A DNA stretch of 64,000 nucleotides from Sindora glabra (GCA_020226215.1 CM035235.1:64501-128500), one strand, 5' to 3'; shown: positions 34,862 through 46,869, numbered from the stretch's first letter. Program-made: numbers and translations. The notes: generated by a model not told the origin, from the letters alone.

Positions 34862-36658
34862 GTTATTTTACCTTGATCATACTCACTCTTACCATTTTGT
34901 TGAACATATTGAATTTGTTTTACCAGATGAAGTTGAAAATTCAAGAAATAAGAATGATTTAAGAATAGCACTTGGCAGATTTATGGTGGATGATTCAGGT
35001 TTTCATAACACCTCTTTGATGGATGAAGTAAAGCTTAGAAAATTAGAAGCAAAGGAGGTAGCCGATCCTCATATAGATCCTAGTTGAAGAAATTAAAGCC
35101 ATGGTCTAGATAAAGACATTAAAGATAAACGCTTCTTGGGAGATAACCTAAGCTACTTTAGATTTGCTTTCTCTTACCCTTCTCTTTTATTTACATGTCC
35201 TTTATCTTTCTTGATTATTATTCTTGATAATATAGATGTACTTTACATTGAGGACAATGTAAAATTTAAGTGTAGGGGAGGGGAGATTTTAGGATTTATT
35301 TTATGCTTTTGTGTCTTTTTTATTTACTTTATGCTTTGTGTTTTCTTTCAATATACTTTCAAAATTTTATGCTTTCAAAAATAAAAAATAAAAAAATGTA
35401 TTTTTCACTTAATTTTGAGTAATTTTTAATTGCTTTCCATTAATGGAGATTTTGCACTTTCATGAGTAGGATTCAATTGAAGTTAGATAGCATTCATAAC
35501 ATGATTGAATAAATAATTTTTCTTCTTAAAATTAATTGAAGTAGTGATAGATTTTGAATTGGTAGATTCAAATCGGTAGTATGACCTATCTTGTGAGATT
35601 TTGAGCCTTTCTTGTGAGATTTTGAGCCTTTCATTGATATTGTATTTCCTTCTTGTGTGATGTTCTTCCATGATTTGTTTCTCTAGAACTTGCTTTAAAT
35701 CTTTTTGAGATTATATTTTGTACATGCATGCATAAATATGATTAAGGCATTCTTTCTTTCTTTTAAGCTAGAGTCATATAACCAACCTAGAAGTTTTTAC
35801 CTTTGTTAAACCCCTTGAGCTTTTATTTCCTTTTCTTTGTTAATTAACCCATGACCATATTTTTTAAATAAAAAATAAATGTCTTTACCTAACCTTAGTG
35901 ATTAATAGAGCATTTGAATTTTTATGAAATGGGCTCTTGAATAAGTGTAAGGGTGTGTGAGCTTATGTATTGTGAAAAGTTGTCATGAAGGTTGGTTTAA
36001 AAAAATCAATCGAAGTCTCTAAAAAAAAGAAAGAGAAATAAAGAAAAAAAAAGAGAAGAAAAAGAAGCAAGAAAAGTAAAAAAAATTGAATTGAAAAGAA
36101 AAAAAAGAGAAAAAAGTTAATGAGTATTTTTTTTTTGAATTTAAATTTAGCTTGATGAGTTGTAATTCTTTATGATTTGCCCACATATTTTTTATTTAAG
36201 TGCTCCATTGATTTCTTTGGTTTCTAACTTCTTTCATCCTTATTTTTCCTTTCCTTTATCCTAGCCCCATTACAACCTCAAACAAAGTCTTTTTTATTTG
36301 TGTTATACATGTGATTTGAGTAGTGGAGATTAGATGATTAGTAAGCCTATGGTAGAAAATTTCATGGAATAAATTTGAGTGAAATATTTTAACCTAAACA
36401 CTTGAGAGATGGAGAGTGAAGCTTGTGAGAATCTTCCAATTTGATCGATTCTTTTTGAATGAAGCTACTACGTTGGTTAGTTTTAAGTTTGTCAAGATTT
36501 TTTTTCATGATGCATTATGTTTCTTACTACCTTTGGTTATTTCTTGCTTATGGATTTGTAAATTTGAAGTTTTTGGATAAGTAAAGTTTTTTGTGTCTTA
36601 ATTTTAAATAAAATTTTATCTCCCCCGAAGACGAGCAAGGGATAAGTATGGGGAAATT
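34862..36658 (+). other. A4 3' untranslated region and polypurine tracts
   Basis: Contains the 'cattgaggacaatgtaaaat' block followed by an internal purine run AAGTGTAGGGGAGGGGAGA (35268-35286), a purine-only tract (about 36000-36120), and the primer tract GATAAGTATGGGGAAATT (36641-36658) next to the 3' LTR. The start of the region (34870-35110) still reads as degenerate coding sequence. The frames at 35136-35384 and 35483-35671 are not genes. Confidence 0.7.
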
Positions 36659-38265
36659 TGATGAAAAAAATATTTACTATTTTCCCCCTATTTTATGTTG
36701 CATATACTTAATTTTACAGAATAGGCCTTGTTTCATAATTTTGGATTAATTTTTTATATTTGTGAATTTATTCAGTAAATATTGGATTTTGATACCATTT
36801 TAGCTTTTAGTCATAGCTTGGACTATAGATCTTGGATTGAGGCAAAATTTATATTGATGGAAATATAAAAGAGATATCTACAACTTTTATATTTTGGTCC
36901 AAGCCTAGTTCAAACATTTTGGAGGTCAAAAGTGGCTGAGAAGTTGAAGATGTCATTCTGTCCGAATTGAACCAGTTTCTATATTTGTGCTATATTTGGA
37001 GCTACAAAGGTCTGATTAAGGTGAAATTAGTGTTTGAATTTTGCTAAGACCCAAGCCTACAACCTTAAATTAAAATATTAGTGAAACTATATCATTTTAG
37101 GGGTCATTCATCAGATGGAATTCAGATTAGCGAGATTTCACTATTGGACTTTATAGAAGAAATTGCTAATTTTTATAATCCTAATAGGGGTAGGATTAGC
37201 AAGGCCTTAATTTTTGTAATCCTAAGAGAACTAGGATTAGGATTCTATAGGTTTTATCAGATATAAATAGAGATAAGGGGTGGGCAACATATCATACAAT
37301 TATACAATCTGATTACATACAAGTAGCAACACAATTTTCTTTCTTCCTCCTTAAGCTTTTGTCTTCCAACCATGGAAGGCTAATTTTTTAGGGTTGATTT
37401 AAGGGGTTTGAAGCTCTCTTCTTGAGGATTATGAGATTATACTTTATAATGTTGACCTTTCTTAATTAATTTTCTTCTTTCTCTATTTAATTGTGCTGAA
37501 TTATTGAGATTCCTTATGTTGGATGTTGATTTGATATAATTAATCTTCATTCTTGTAGTTTTTGAATTCTTTGTTGTTTTGTTATAAAATTATGGTTGAT
37601 AAATCGTAGTTTTATGCATAAGGATAGAAGGTTAAGGGATTAATTTGGAGATTTCTAATTTAATTTCTTAATTCAACTGAATTTTAATTATAAATCAATT
37701 TTGATCTAGTTTAGAGATTATAGCGATTGTTTAATTCAACTAATCCTAATTGATCAAATCCTTGGTGATTGTCTTATGTAGAATTCACAAATTATTATAG
37801 AGATTCTAGGTAATTCAAGGTTGAAGAATTAATTAGAAAAAGTCAAATCCTAATTGATTTGTGATTAATCCAATTTAGGGCTCTCAATTTTCTTGAATCA
37901 ACTGTTTGATTCCATTGAATTCTCTTTTGTTTTATTTTTATTTTACTTCTATTTTGAGTTTAATTTCGTGCTTATTACTTATTTAGTTCAAGCAACTAAA
38001 CCCCTCCCCCTAATTTTAATTTTATTCTGTATACTACATAATACAGCATTCTGCATACAACATTCTGTTTTATTACATTGCATTCTATTTTCACATTTTC
38101 ACTACATAAAAATTTCAATAATTGTGTAAGTATTGTTAAGAAATCATTTAAGAAGGATAAAATTAAAGGATCACTAGGAGTACAACTTGGTTGTGTCACT
38201 ATACAATATTATCTACAAGCACACCAATTTTAATATAATTTTAATGTATTGTAGCGTGCACATCA
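36659..38265 (+). repeat. 3' LTR of A4
   Basis: TGATGAAAAAAATATTTAC to GCGTGCACATCA, 1607 bp, with the TATA box at 37261-37270. The short frames at 37081-37266 and 37893-38129 are LTR sequence. Confidence 0.9.
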
Positions 38266-38270
38266 GTTAG

Positions 38271-38530
38271 TTTTGCATACTACATATTAATGCATTTTGT
38301 TGCATTTAGTCCAACATTATATTTAAGTTGCATTGCCATTCTATTTGCATTCATTTCTTAGTATTTTTAGTGCATAAATAATTAAATAATTATGTAGACA
38401 TTATTAGCAAGTCAATTGAGAAAAGATAATTTAAGGGATCACAAAGATACGACCTGGTTTATCCTACTATACTATATTATTTTATAGTTACTTAGCATTA
38501 ATCTAATTTTGGTGTATTATAACATGCAAG
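38271..38530 (+). repeat. 3' LTR of A3, second part
   Basis: Continues the A3 LTR after A4, matching the A3 5' LTR from about 21035 to 21280. It ends with GCAAG (38526-38530), the left TSD of the copia element. The final four bases of this LTR (ATCA) are at 48236-48239. Confidence 0.87.
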
Positions 38531-38544
38531 TGATGTGTTGCTAG

Positions 38545-39353
38545 TAGAGGTGTCAAAATGGGTTAGGTTTAATGAGTTATCTTAGGACTAGTATAATTTT
38601 GCCTAGCCAAAACTAGTACGAAAAATGATAACAGTGGCTTGATCTGGTAAAGAATTGAGACTAGTTAACTTGACCTAGTAAGGGGTTGGAACTGGTAAGT
38701 GTTAACCCGTTGAATTATTGACTTAACCCGTTAACTTAGTAATAGTAGTAAATAATAAATAATTAATTTATCATTATATCTTTAATTTTTATATAAATAT
38801 TAAAATAATAATTTTGGTATACAAAAACTATACTTTAATATATAATATTAAAATTATATATATAAGTAATATTAAATAATTTTTAATATTAAAATTAATA
38901 AATTTATATATATAATATTATCAATATATATAATATTATATGAGTTTATCAAAATAGATAATTATATCAAAATTTGAATTAGTACTTTAATATTAAAATT
39001 TTAATTTATTTAAAAAACTTAAATAAATAATTTTGATATTAATTTTAAATATATTATATACATACATATAATATAATATATTATTATTTATTTTTTATTA
39101 TTATATAAAAATTATTATAATTATTTTTATTAATATATTATTTACAAAATTATATATTTATATATTTGATAATATATAAATTATTAAGTATATTTAATTT
39201 TATATATAATACTTTGGACTTGATCAATATATATTTAATAATATATATTTATTTTATTAAAATTATAATTTTAATATAATTAATTAATTTATTATTATAT
39301 ATTTAATTTTTATATTAATATTAAAATAATAATTTTGGTATATTAAAACTATA

Positions 39354-39394
<41 letters not shown>

Positions 39395-40310
39395 AACTAT
39401 ATATATAAGTAATATTAAATAATTTTTAATATTAAAATAAATAAATTTATATATCTAATATTATAAATATATATTATATAAGTTTATCAAAATAAATAAT
39501 TGTATTAAAATTTGAATTATTACTTTAATAATAAAATTTTGAATTATTTAAAAATTTTAAATAAATAATTTTGATATTAATTTTAAATACATTATACACA
39601 TATATAATATAATACATTATTATTTATTTTTTATTATTATATATAAATTATTATGATTATTTTTATTAATATATTATTTATAAAATTATTTATTTATATA
39701 TATATATATATTTGATAATATAAAATTTTTAAATATATTTATTTTTATATATAATACTTTGGACTTGATTAATATATATTTAATAATATTTATTTATTTT
39801 ATTATATAAAATAAATATATAATATAAAATTCTTGATTAATTTAAAATTTAAATTATTTTATTAAATGTATATATTACTAAACAAAAATTCACGTATTTC
39901 CTAGATTTTAATAATATATATTTATTTTATTAAATATATATTTAATAACATATATTTATTTTCATATATAATATACATGCTCACTAATATATATAATAAA
40001 ATTTTAAGTGATAATAATAAAATATAATTATATGTAATAAATAATAATAAATTTTAATTAATTAATTATGTAAAATTAATAATAAATAAATAAATAATAT
40101 AATAATAATAAAATATAACGGATTATAAAAACCCATTTGAATCCACTTAATAAATGTCGATCTAGGATTGGAACTGAGACTAGTATTATAACAATTCGAT
40201 TTGGACCCGACCCAGTAAAAAAATAGTTCGACCTAGGACTGGCCCGACGTACAATTTTTGCTCGTTTGGTTAGCCCGATAGGGTTGGGTTAGCTTATTTT
40301 GACAGGTTTA
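38545..40310. mobile_element. Non-autonomous hAT-type DNA transposon
   Basis: A 1766-bp insertion with imperfect terminal inverted repeats (TAGAGGTGTCAAAATGGGTT at the left; the reverse complement of the right end reads TAAACCTGTCAAAATAAGCT). It is flanked by an 8-bp TSD, GTTGCTAG (38537-38544) and GTTACTAG (40311-40318), one G-to-A apart. The 8-bp duplication and TAGRGGTGTCAAAA-type ends are typical of plant hAT elements. The interior is extremely AT-rich, with no transposase, and includes a large tandem duplication. Confidence 0.85.
38761..39810. repeat. About 520-bp tandem duplication inside the hAT element
   Basis: The block from 38761 is repeated from 39282 (offset 521 bp). Shared landmarks include 'taataattttggtata' and 'aatactttggacttgat' in each copy. 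Copies differ by substitutions and by an expanded (AT)n run at about 39359-39386 in the second copy. Confidence 0.8.
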
Positions 40311-40817
40311 GTTACTAGACATCGCTCATTGTTTGTGATCATTAATGTGATTTATGATCATTACTAATTCAATGAGAGCCCGTAAGATCGCACACTTAGA
40401 ACCTAATAGATTTAAAATTGATGGACCAAATTGTTTGAGGCTAATATATGAGAATTTCATGTTATAATTATAAAGTCCATTAATAAGCCTATAATTATAC
40501 ATAGAACAAAGCCTAATTAGTTAAGATTTTCTGTGCACCTATTTAAATAGATTTATTAGGTAATAATAAGGATTATTTACGTATCTTTAAAACACAGAAA
40601 AACCTAACAACCCTTTTGAACCATTGAAGGGTATAACTAGCACTATGATAGAAAAGGAAGTGAATTTCAATTAATGTACGTGAGACATTTGCTAGTAATT
40701 CGCAAGTTCATGTGGATACCTCAGAATCTTCAATCGAAAGCAAGTTAAAAAAGGTAATTAGCAATTAGACCTTTGAACTTGATTCTACTGCATCTGTTTA
40801 GCTCTCGATCCTAATAA

Positions 40818-40829
40818 TGGTATTAGAGG
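40818..40829 (+). other. Copia primer binding site (initiator tRNA-Met type)
   Basis: TGGTATTAGAGG against the usual plant copia site TGGTATCAGAGC, immediately after the 5' LTR end. Confidence 0.8.
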
Positions 40830-42980
40830 TACTTGTAAAATGTTAAATCATGATTTTATTAGCTAATTTCATGAATATGATCTAATGGATAATTTTATAT
40901 ATCATGCTGAGATAAATTCTTATTAGGATTAGTAAGATTAATCCTTTGAACTTTATTTGACGTTTTCTTGCAAAAGTAAAAATTAATGTGATTAATTAAG
41001 GATTTTCATTTCAATTTGATCTTCTGGTTTTTTGTTCAAACTCAAATCTGTTTGGTGATTAATTCTACATTCTGGTTTGAAGCTGATCTTTTAGTTTTTT
41101 GTTCAAACTCAAATTTGTTTGGTGATTGATTCTAGATTTTAGCTTGAATCTAATCTTCTAGTTTTAGTTCAAGTAAAATTAATATGATTAATTCTAGATT
41201 CTATTTTGAATTTGAATCTAATTATGCTTGTTTCCGAGTTTTAATTTAAATTTGAATGTGTTTCATGATTAATTCTTGTCTTTGGTTTAAATTTGAATCT
41301 GTTTCTGGGTTCTGTTTTAAATTCAAATTTGTTGCAATAATTCTGGGTTTTAGTTTGAATTTGAAACTAATTTCTGGGTTTTATTTTGAACGGAATAAAA
41401 AAGAATTAATTACATGAATTTGATTTAATATATGAAAAATATTTTCTGATTAAAACATAGATTCTGATATGAATCAGAATTAATCAAATTAACTCCTTAA
41501 ATCTGTTTTCGTATATGTAATATACCTTGTATTCAAATATTAATCTATTTTGCACAGAATTAATGTGATTAGTTCTGAAATAGTTTTCATATATGGATCT
41601 ATTTAACATGTTTAATGTGATTTAAAATAAATCTGAACTCATGTATGAAGTATATACGTGAATGCTTTAATGTGTTTGAACTATGCTTGATATATTTAAT
41701 GTGATTAATTTATCCATTGTGATTTTGATGTGAATCTTATTTCGAAACTACGATCTAAATGTCAGATATTGTTGAATTGTTTGACAAAAAGGGTGTGTCA
41801 ATTGTTGATAAAAGGAATTGCAATATGAATGTTAGATGTAGTTGATTTTTAAGGTTTAGGGGGGCTCCGCCCCTCACCCCCCGTAGGGGCGCTGCCCCTT
41901 GACCCTGCCCTCTAACTGGCTAGTGAGACTGTTGTAATTTCTCTATATAATGCGACATCAAGTACTTAGTTGATTGATTTAAAATTAATTAATTAATTTA
42001 GATTTTGATATCAAAAATATATTTGGATATATGTTTCATTTATCATGTTGTTTTGTTGCTTAATACATAGTGCATGATTATGGCCCCTAATTTTATTACA
42101 ATTTTAAAATACGGCCTGCATGTTGTGCCTTTTTATTTCTTCTGGTTGTACATTCTCTTCTTATCTTACTTCCCTTGAATGTAACTTGAGATTTCTTTAT
42201 TATTATGTAATAATATTTATTAGAGCAAAAGGCAACAATGGAAGTGAAGATCAAGTCATGAAGAAAGAAGAAGATTCTTAGGAAGAAGTTTTTCTTTCTT
42301 AGTTTTATTTGATAATCTTGAGCTTTAAAATATCACTTAGGTTGGGCCATGATCATATCACGTTTAATTTATGTTTTATGTATGAGATACATACGATGAA
42401 TGTATTAGATGCCTATACTAGATGTATATGATGCATGCTAAATAAAATCAAATACAATAATGGTGAGATCAAGAACATTAAAATCCCTTAAACAAAATAT
42501 TAAGTCAAAAAAGATGCCTTTCAATAATAGCACTTGTCTAAATCTTAATTGACTATAGGTGAGTTTGCCCAAGCAAAATGCCTAAAGTTTATCTTGGTAA
42601 GACGCGATGAGATAATAATGATATCCAAACTGCTAATTATTGGGTTCGACTTAACTAGGCTATACCAATAGGATTGGGGCCTAAAGGCCTGGAGTTAGTT
42701 ATGAATTCATGAGATGAATTTGAATAAGTGCTATTCACCCAACTATCCAAGAGTTGTATAAGATGCAATTGATAAGGAGTTGTCTACCTAAATAGCCACC
42801 TCTTGGGCGATTAGTCAAAGCTAACTTAAGATTTGGTAAAATATGGATCTTGGCTCACTAGAAAACCTTGACATAAGGTTTTCTAAAACAATAGTGAAGG
42901 TTATTATTTTGTGAAAAATAGTGGGAGTATTATTTAATAAAATAGCTTATTAAATAAATAAAATACAAGATTCTCATTTT
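40830..42980 (+). other. Copia untranslated leader with 67-bp tandem repeats
   Basis: A non-coding leader of over 2 kb. A 67-bp unit starts at 41021, 41088 and 41155 ('cttctggttttttgttcaaa' in the first), with more diverged copies on to about 41400. Two GC-rich hairpins lie at 41861-41898. The rest is AT-rich without open frames. Confidence 0.65.
41861..41898. promoter_or_regulatory. Pair of GC-rich hairpins in the copia leader
   Basis: GGGGCTCCGCCCC (41861-41873) and GGGGCGCTGCCCC (41886-41898) each form a 5-bp G/C stem with a 3-base loop, separated by TCACCCCCCGTA. It is the most GC-rich spot in the copia element. Similar G/C-rich leader blocks occur in other plant copia elements; the role is unknown. 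Confidence 0.6.
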
Positions 42981-42989
42981 GTATATTTT

Positions 42990-43870
42990 TCTATTGTAGA
43001 TAACCATAACATCAAATGCATCAAACTTATCACTACGATCTATTCTTGAGAAGGATAAACTGAATGGGGCAAATTTTCTCGATTGGTATTGAAACTTGAG
43101 GAGTATCCTCAAGCATGAGAAAAAGCAATATGTCCTAGAGTAACCTATTCCAAATGAGCCTGCTACTAATACTTCTCAAGCAAAAAAGGATGCTTATAAG
43201 AAATATCTAAAAGATGCTCTAGATGTCAGTTGTCTTATGCTTGCTACTATGAACTTTGAGATTCAGAAGCAACATGAGAACATAGAGGCGTTCAATATGA
43301 TTGATCACCTCAAATAGCTCTACCAAGAGCAAGTAAGATATGAGAAATATGATGTATCTAAAGCATTATTTCAGTTCAAGATGGCTGAAGAAACACCCGT
43401 TGCCACATATGTGCCTAAAATGATTGGATATATTAATAGCCTTGAAAGGTTGGGTTTTCCTTTGCAGTAAGAATTGGCTACTAACATAGTTCTATAATTG
43501 TTGCTTGAGAGCTATGGTCAATTAATCATGAATTACAATATGAACAAAATTGATGAGACTTTGCCTGAACTGCTTAATATGTTAAGAACTGTTGAGTAGA
43601 ACTTGAAAAAGTCCAAGCCTAATTCCATTGTGATGGTTCAAAAGGATAAAGGAAAGGGCAAGTTTAAGGCCAAGAATAAAAAAAAAAAAGACAAGACTGA
43701 TGGAAAGTTCAAGTTAAGTTCATATGCATTGAAGTCCAAAGGTGGTGTGGCTAAGGAAGGGCCATGCTTTCATTGTCAAGAACTAGGACATTGGAAGTGA
43801 AATTACAAGCTTTACTTGGAAGAGCATAAGAAGCAAAAGGGAAGTGGGACTTCTAACTCAGGTATTTATG
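42990..43870 (+). pseudogene. Copia gag with damaged zinc knuckle
   Basis: The capsid part runs from about 42995 (SNASNLSLRSILEKDKLNG, then NLRSILKHEKKQYVLE) through DALDVSCLMLATMNFEIQ and FQFKMAEETPVATYV to LPELLNMLRTVE. A lysine-rich stretch (43603-43740) and the zinc knuckle CFHCQELGHWK follow at 43765-43806. The last knuckle Cys is Tyr and the preceding Arg codon is a stop. Several other stops are at Gln or Trp positions. Gag would package the element RNA; this copy cannot. Confidence 0.83.
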
Positions 43871-45160
43871 TTATAGAGGTTAATTTATCTACTTCTATAT
43901 CTTGGGTATTAGATATTGAATGCGGTACTCACATTTGTGTAAATATGCAGGATCTTAAAGGAAGTTGATTATTAGCCAAAGGTGAAGTAGATCTGCATGT
44001 TGGAAATAGAGCAAGAGTTGCTGCATTAGCTATAGGGACTTATTATCGATCTTTACCTAGTGGATTAGTTTTAGAATTGGACAATTGTTATTTTGTGCCT
44101 ACTATTAGTGGGAATTTAATTTCTATTTCTTATTTAGACAAGAAAAGTTTTTCATTTATAATAAAGGACAAATGAAATGCTTTATGGTAGTGCACACTTA
44201 ACAAATGGTCTTTATGTTCTGGACTTTGAAAATCTAATTTATAACATAAACACCAAGAAGGTCAAAATAAATTATTCAAATATAACCTATCTTTTGCATT
44301 ATCATTTAGGCCCTATAAATGAGACACACATCTCCAAACTCCATAAAGATGGATTTTTGGACTCATTTAATTTTGAATCATGTGAGGTATGTGAGTTATG
44401 TTTATTAGGTAAGATGATTAAAGCCCCTTTTACTGGGAAAGGTGAAAAGGCTAGTGATTTACTAGGTATTATACATTGTGATGTATATGGACCTTTAAAC
44501 ACATAAGCTAGAGGTGGTTATCAGTAATTTATTACTTTTACTGATGATTTTAGTAGCTATGGTTATGTGTTTCTTATGAAACACAAATCTGAATCTTTTG
44601 AAAAGTTTAAAGAATTCAAGAATGAAGTATAAAATTAACTTGGTAAAAGTATTAAAATACTTTGATCAGATTAAGGTGGTGAATACTTAGATTAAGAGTT
44701 CCTTAATCATCTAAAGGAGTATGGCATTGTATCATAACTCACTCCACCTGGAATACTTCAATGAAATGGTGTTTCTAAAATGAGGAATCAAACTTTGTTA
44801 AACATAGTTTGATCAATGATGAGTTAGGCTAACCTTCTAAATTCTTTTTGGGGACATGCTCTAGAGATTGCGACTTTCACACTATGAGTTGAAAAAACAC
44901 TATATAAGATGTGGACTAGGAAATGTCATACTTTATCTTTTACAAAGATTTGGGGTTGTGAAGCTTAGATAAGATGTTAGACTTCTGATAAACTTGGACC
45001 CGAATCTAATAAATATTTTTTCATTAGATATCTTAAGGAGATGATAAGATATTACTTCTATAATCGAACTAAGCAAAAATTATTTATTGCTCGAATTAGT
45101 GTTTTTCTAGAGAGAGAATTTATCTCTTGAAGAATCAGTAGGAGGAGAATAAAACTTGAA
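43871..45160 (+). pseudogene. Copia protease and integrase, broken
   Basis: The protease active site reads LDIECGTHI, where LDTGCGTHI is expected, followed by GNLISISYLDKKSFSF. The gag-pre-integrase zinc region is ISKLHKDGFLDSFNFESCEVC, then CLLGKMIKAPFTGKGEKASD (44300-44460). The integrase core has HCDVYGPLNT (first catalytic Asp), FITFTDDFSSYGYVFLM, SD-stop-GGEYLD (second Asp kept, next Gln a stop) and NGVSKMRN, where the catalytic Glu has become Lys. It would insert cDNA into host DNA; it is inactive. Confidence 0.83.
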
Positions 45161-45196
45161 GAAATTTGAGATCAACAAGAGAACATTGAACTTGAG

Positions 45197-46860
45197 ATGG
45201 AACTTGAGTCGGTTCTACAACTAATTATGGAAGAACTTCCTTATGTAACACAGAACCCACATAGGTCTAGTAGGATACGTCATGAGCCCAATAGATATGG
45301 ATTTCTCGTGACTTATTATGGTGATATGTTGCTCATGGACCAAGATGAGCCCACAACCTACCAAAAAGTTATAATAGGTCTAGATTCTGAGAAATAGCTA
45401 GAAGCTATCGAATTAGAAATGGACTTCACGTATGTAAACCAAGTTTGGATTTTGGTTGATCCATTTGAAGGGTTAAAACCCTTAAGGTGCAAATGGGTTT
45501 TTAAAAAGAAAACTAACATGAATGGTAATATTTGTACCTTTCAGGGATAATTGGTTGCAATAGGTTTCAAAAAAATTTATGGTGTTGATTATGATGAGAT
45601 TTTTTCTCCAATTGTCATGCTTAAATCCATCAGGATTCTTTTAGCTATAGCCACATATTATAATTATGAGATCTGGCAAATGGATATTAAAACTGCTTTC
45701 CTTAATGGAAATCTTTTTGAAGATGTATACATGACACAATTTAAAGGTTTTGTAAATCCTGAAAATGTTAGAAAAGTTTGTAAATTGTAATGATCCATTT
45801 ATGGATTGAAGCAGGCCTCTTAAAGTTAGAATCTTTATTTCAATGATGCAATCAAAGAGTTTAGTTTCATCAAGAATGAAGATGAACTCTGTATGTATAA
45901 GAAGGTTAGTGGGAGCGTAATAGTCTTTCTAATGTTGTATGTAGATGACATACTACTCATTGGAAATGATGTTCCTATATTACAGCCTATACAAACTTGG
46001 TTAGGAAATTATTTTTCTATGAAAGACTTTGGTGAGGCCTCCTATGTATTAGGCATCAAGATCTATAGATATAAATTGAGAAAATTGATTAGCCTAAGTC
46101 AGAGTACATACATTGATAAGGTGTTTAGCATGCAAGATTCTAAAAGAGAATTCTTGCCAATGTCACATGGCATAAGCCTCTCAAAAACTTAGTATCTTTC
46201 CATAGAGTGTGAGAGACAGTGCATGAGTAAGATCCCTTATGCATTTGTAATTGGGTCTATCATATATGCCATGTTATGTACTCATCCTTATGTACTCGTA
46301 TTCTTAAGTACTTAAGAAGAACTAAAGATATGTTCTTGATTTATAGAGGTAAGGAAGAGCTCACTATAAATGGTTACACTGATGCTAGCTTTCAAACCGA
46401 TAAAGATGATTTCATATCATAGTTAGGTTTATGTATTTTGCTTAAATGGTGGCGCTATGACCTGGAAGAATTCAAAGCAATAAACAATGGTTGATTCTAC
46501 AACAGAAGCTAAATACATTGCAGTCTCAAATGCCACAAAGGAGGCTGTTTGGATAAAAAAGTTCATCATTGAACTTGGAGTTGTTCCTAGCATTTTTGAC
46601 TTGATAAAGCTCTATCATGACAAAAATAGAGCTATTGCATAAGCCAAGGAACCTAGATCTCACCAAAAATCTAAACATATACTCTTATGCTATCATTTCA
46701 TAAGAGATATCATCGATAGAAACAATGTCAGAATATGCAAAATATTGATCGATGATGATGTTGTTGATCCGTTAACAAAGGCCCTAACGTAGCAAAAGCA
46801 TGATAGTCATATGAGATCCATCAGTATTAGATACATAGATGATTGGCTTTAGTATAAGTG
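45197..46860 (+). pseudogene. Copia reverse transcriptase and RNase H, broken
   Basis: RT motifs in order: RCKWVFKKKTNMNGNI, VDYDEIFSPIVMLKSIRILL, YEIWQMDIKTAFLNGNLFED (45551-45790), SIYGLKQAS and the intact catalytic box LYVDDILLIGND (YVDD at 45938-45949), then NYFSMKDFGEASYVLGIKIY. RNase H follows with frame changes: GYTDASFQTDKDD, MVDSTTEAKYIAVSNATKEA and LYHDKNRAIA, ending HFIRDIIDRNNVRI and VDPLTKAL. The YVDD box is the best-kept catalytic site in the window, but stops and frameshifts flank it. Confidence 0.86.
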
Positions 46861-46869
46861 GGAAATTAT
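46855..46869 (+). other. Copia polypurine tract
   Basis: ATAAGTGGGAAATTA precedes TGGTGTATATGCCCT. This matches the usual copia junction, in which an AAGTGGGAGATT-type tract adjoins the 3' LTR start. It argues that the 3' LTR begins at 46870 rather than 47649. Confidence 0.6.

Larger units (their letters stand above)
29674..38265 (+). mobile_element. A4: Athila-like element nested in the A3 3' LTR
   Basis: LTRs 29674-31284 and 36659-38265 (1611 and 1607 bp) enclose PBS, gag, protease, tail, 3' untranslated region and polypurine tract, 8592 bp in all. TSD is GTTGG (29669-29673) and GTTAG (38266-38270). Removing A4 restores a match to the A3 5' LTR near 21030. Its LTRs resemble the solo LTR at 3576 more than those of its host A3, so it belongs to a different subfamily. 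It lacks RT, RNase H and integrase. Confidence 0.92.
38531..40816 (+). repeat. 5' LTR of the copia element (split by hAT)
   Basis: Bases 38531-38544 and 40319-40816 match the last 582 bp of the 3' LTR (47649-48230). The copy is about 70 bp shorter near its end, and its terminal CA is TA. The first roughly 780 bp of the presumed 3' LTR (46870-47648) has no counterpart here, although the TSD is perfect. Confidence 0.82.

Noticed and set aside
34759..34971. Lysine-rich and phenylalanine-rich frames on opposite strands
   Set aside because: Both are created by the (GAAAAA)n microsatellite and nearby A4 tail sequence in the wrong frame.
38760..40060. AT-rich block as a matrix attachment site, centromeric satellite or origin
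   Set aside because: It lies wholly between hAT ends with an 8-bp TSD and is explained as transposon interior.
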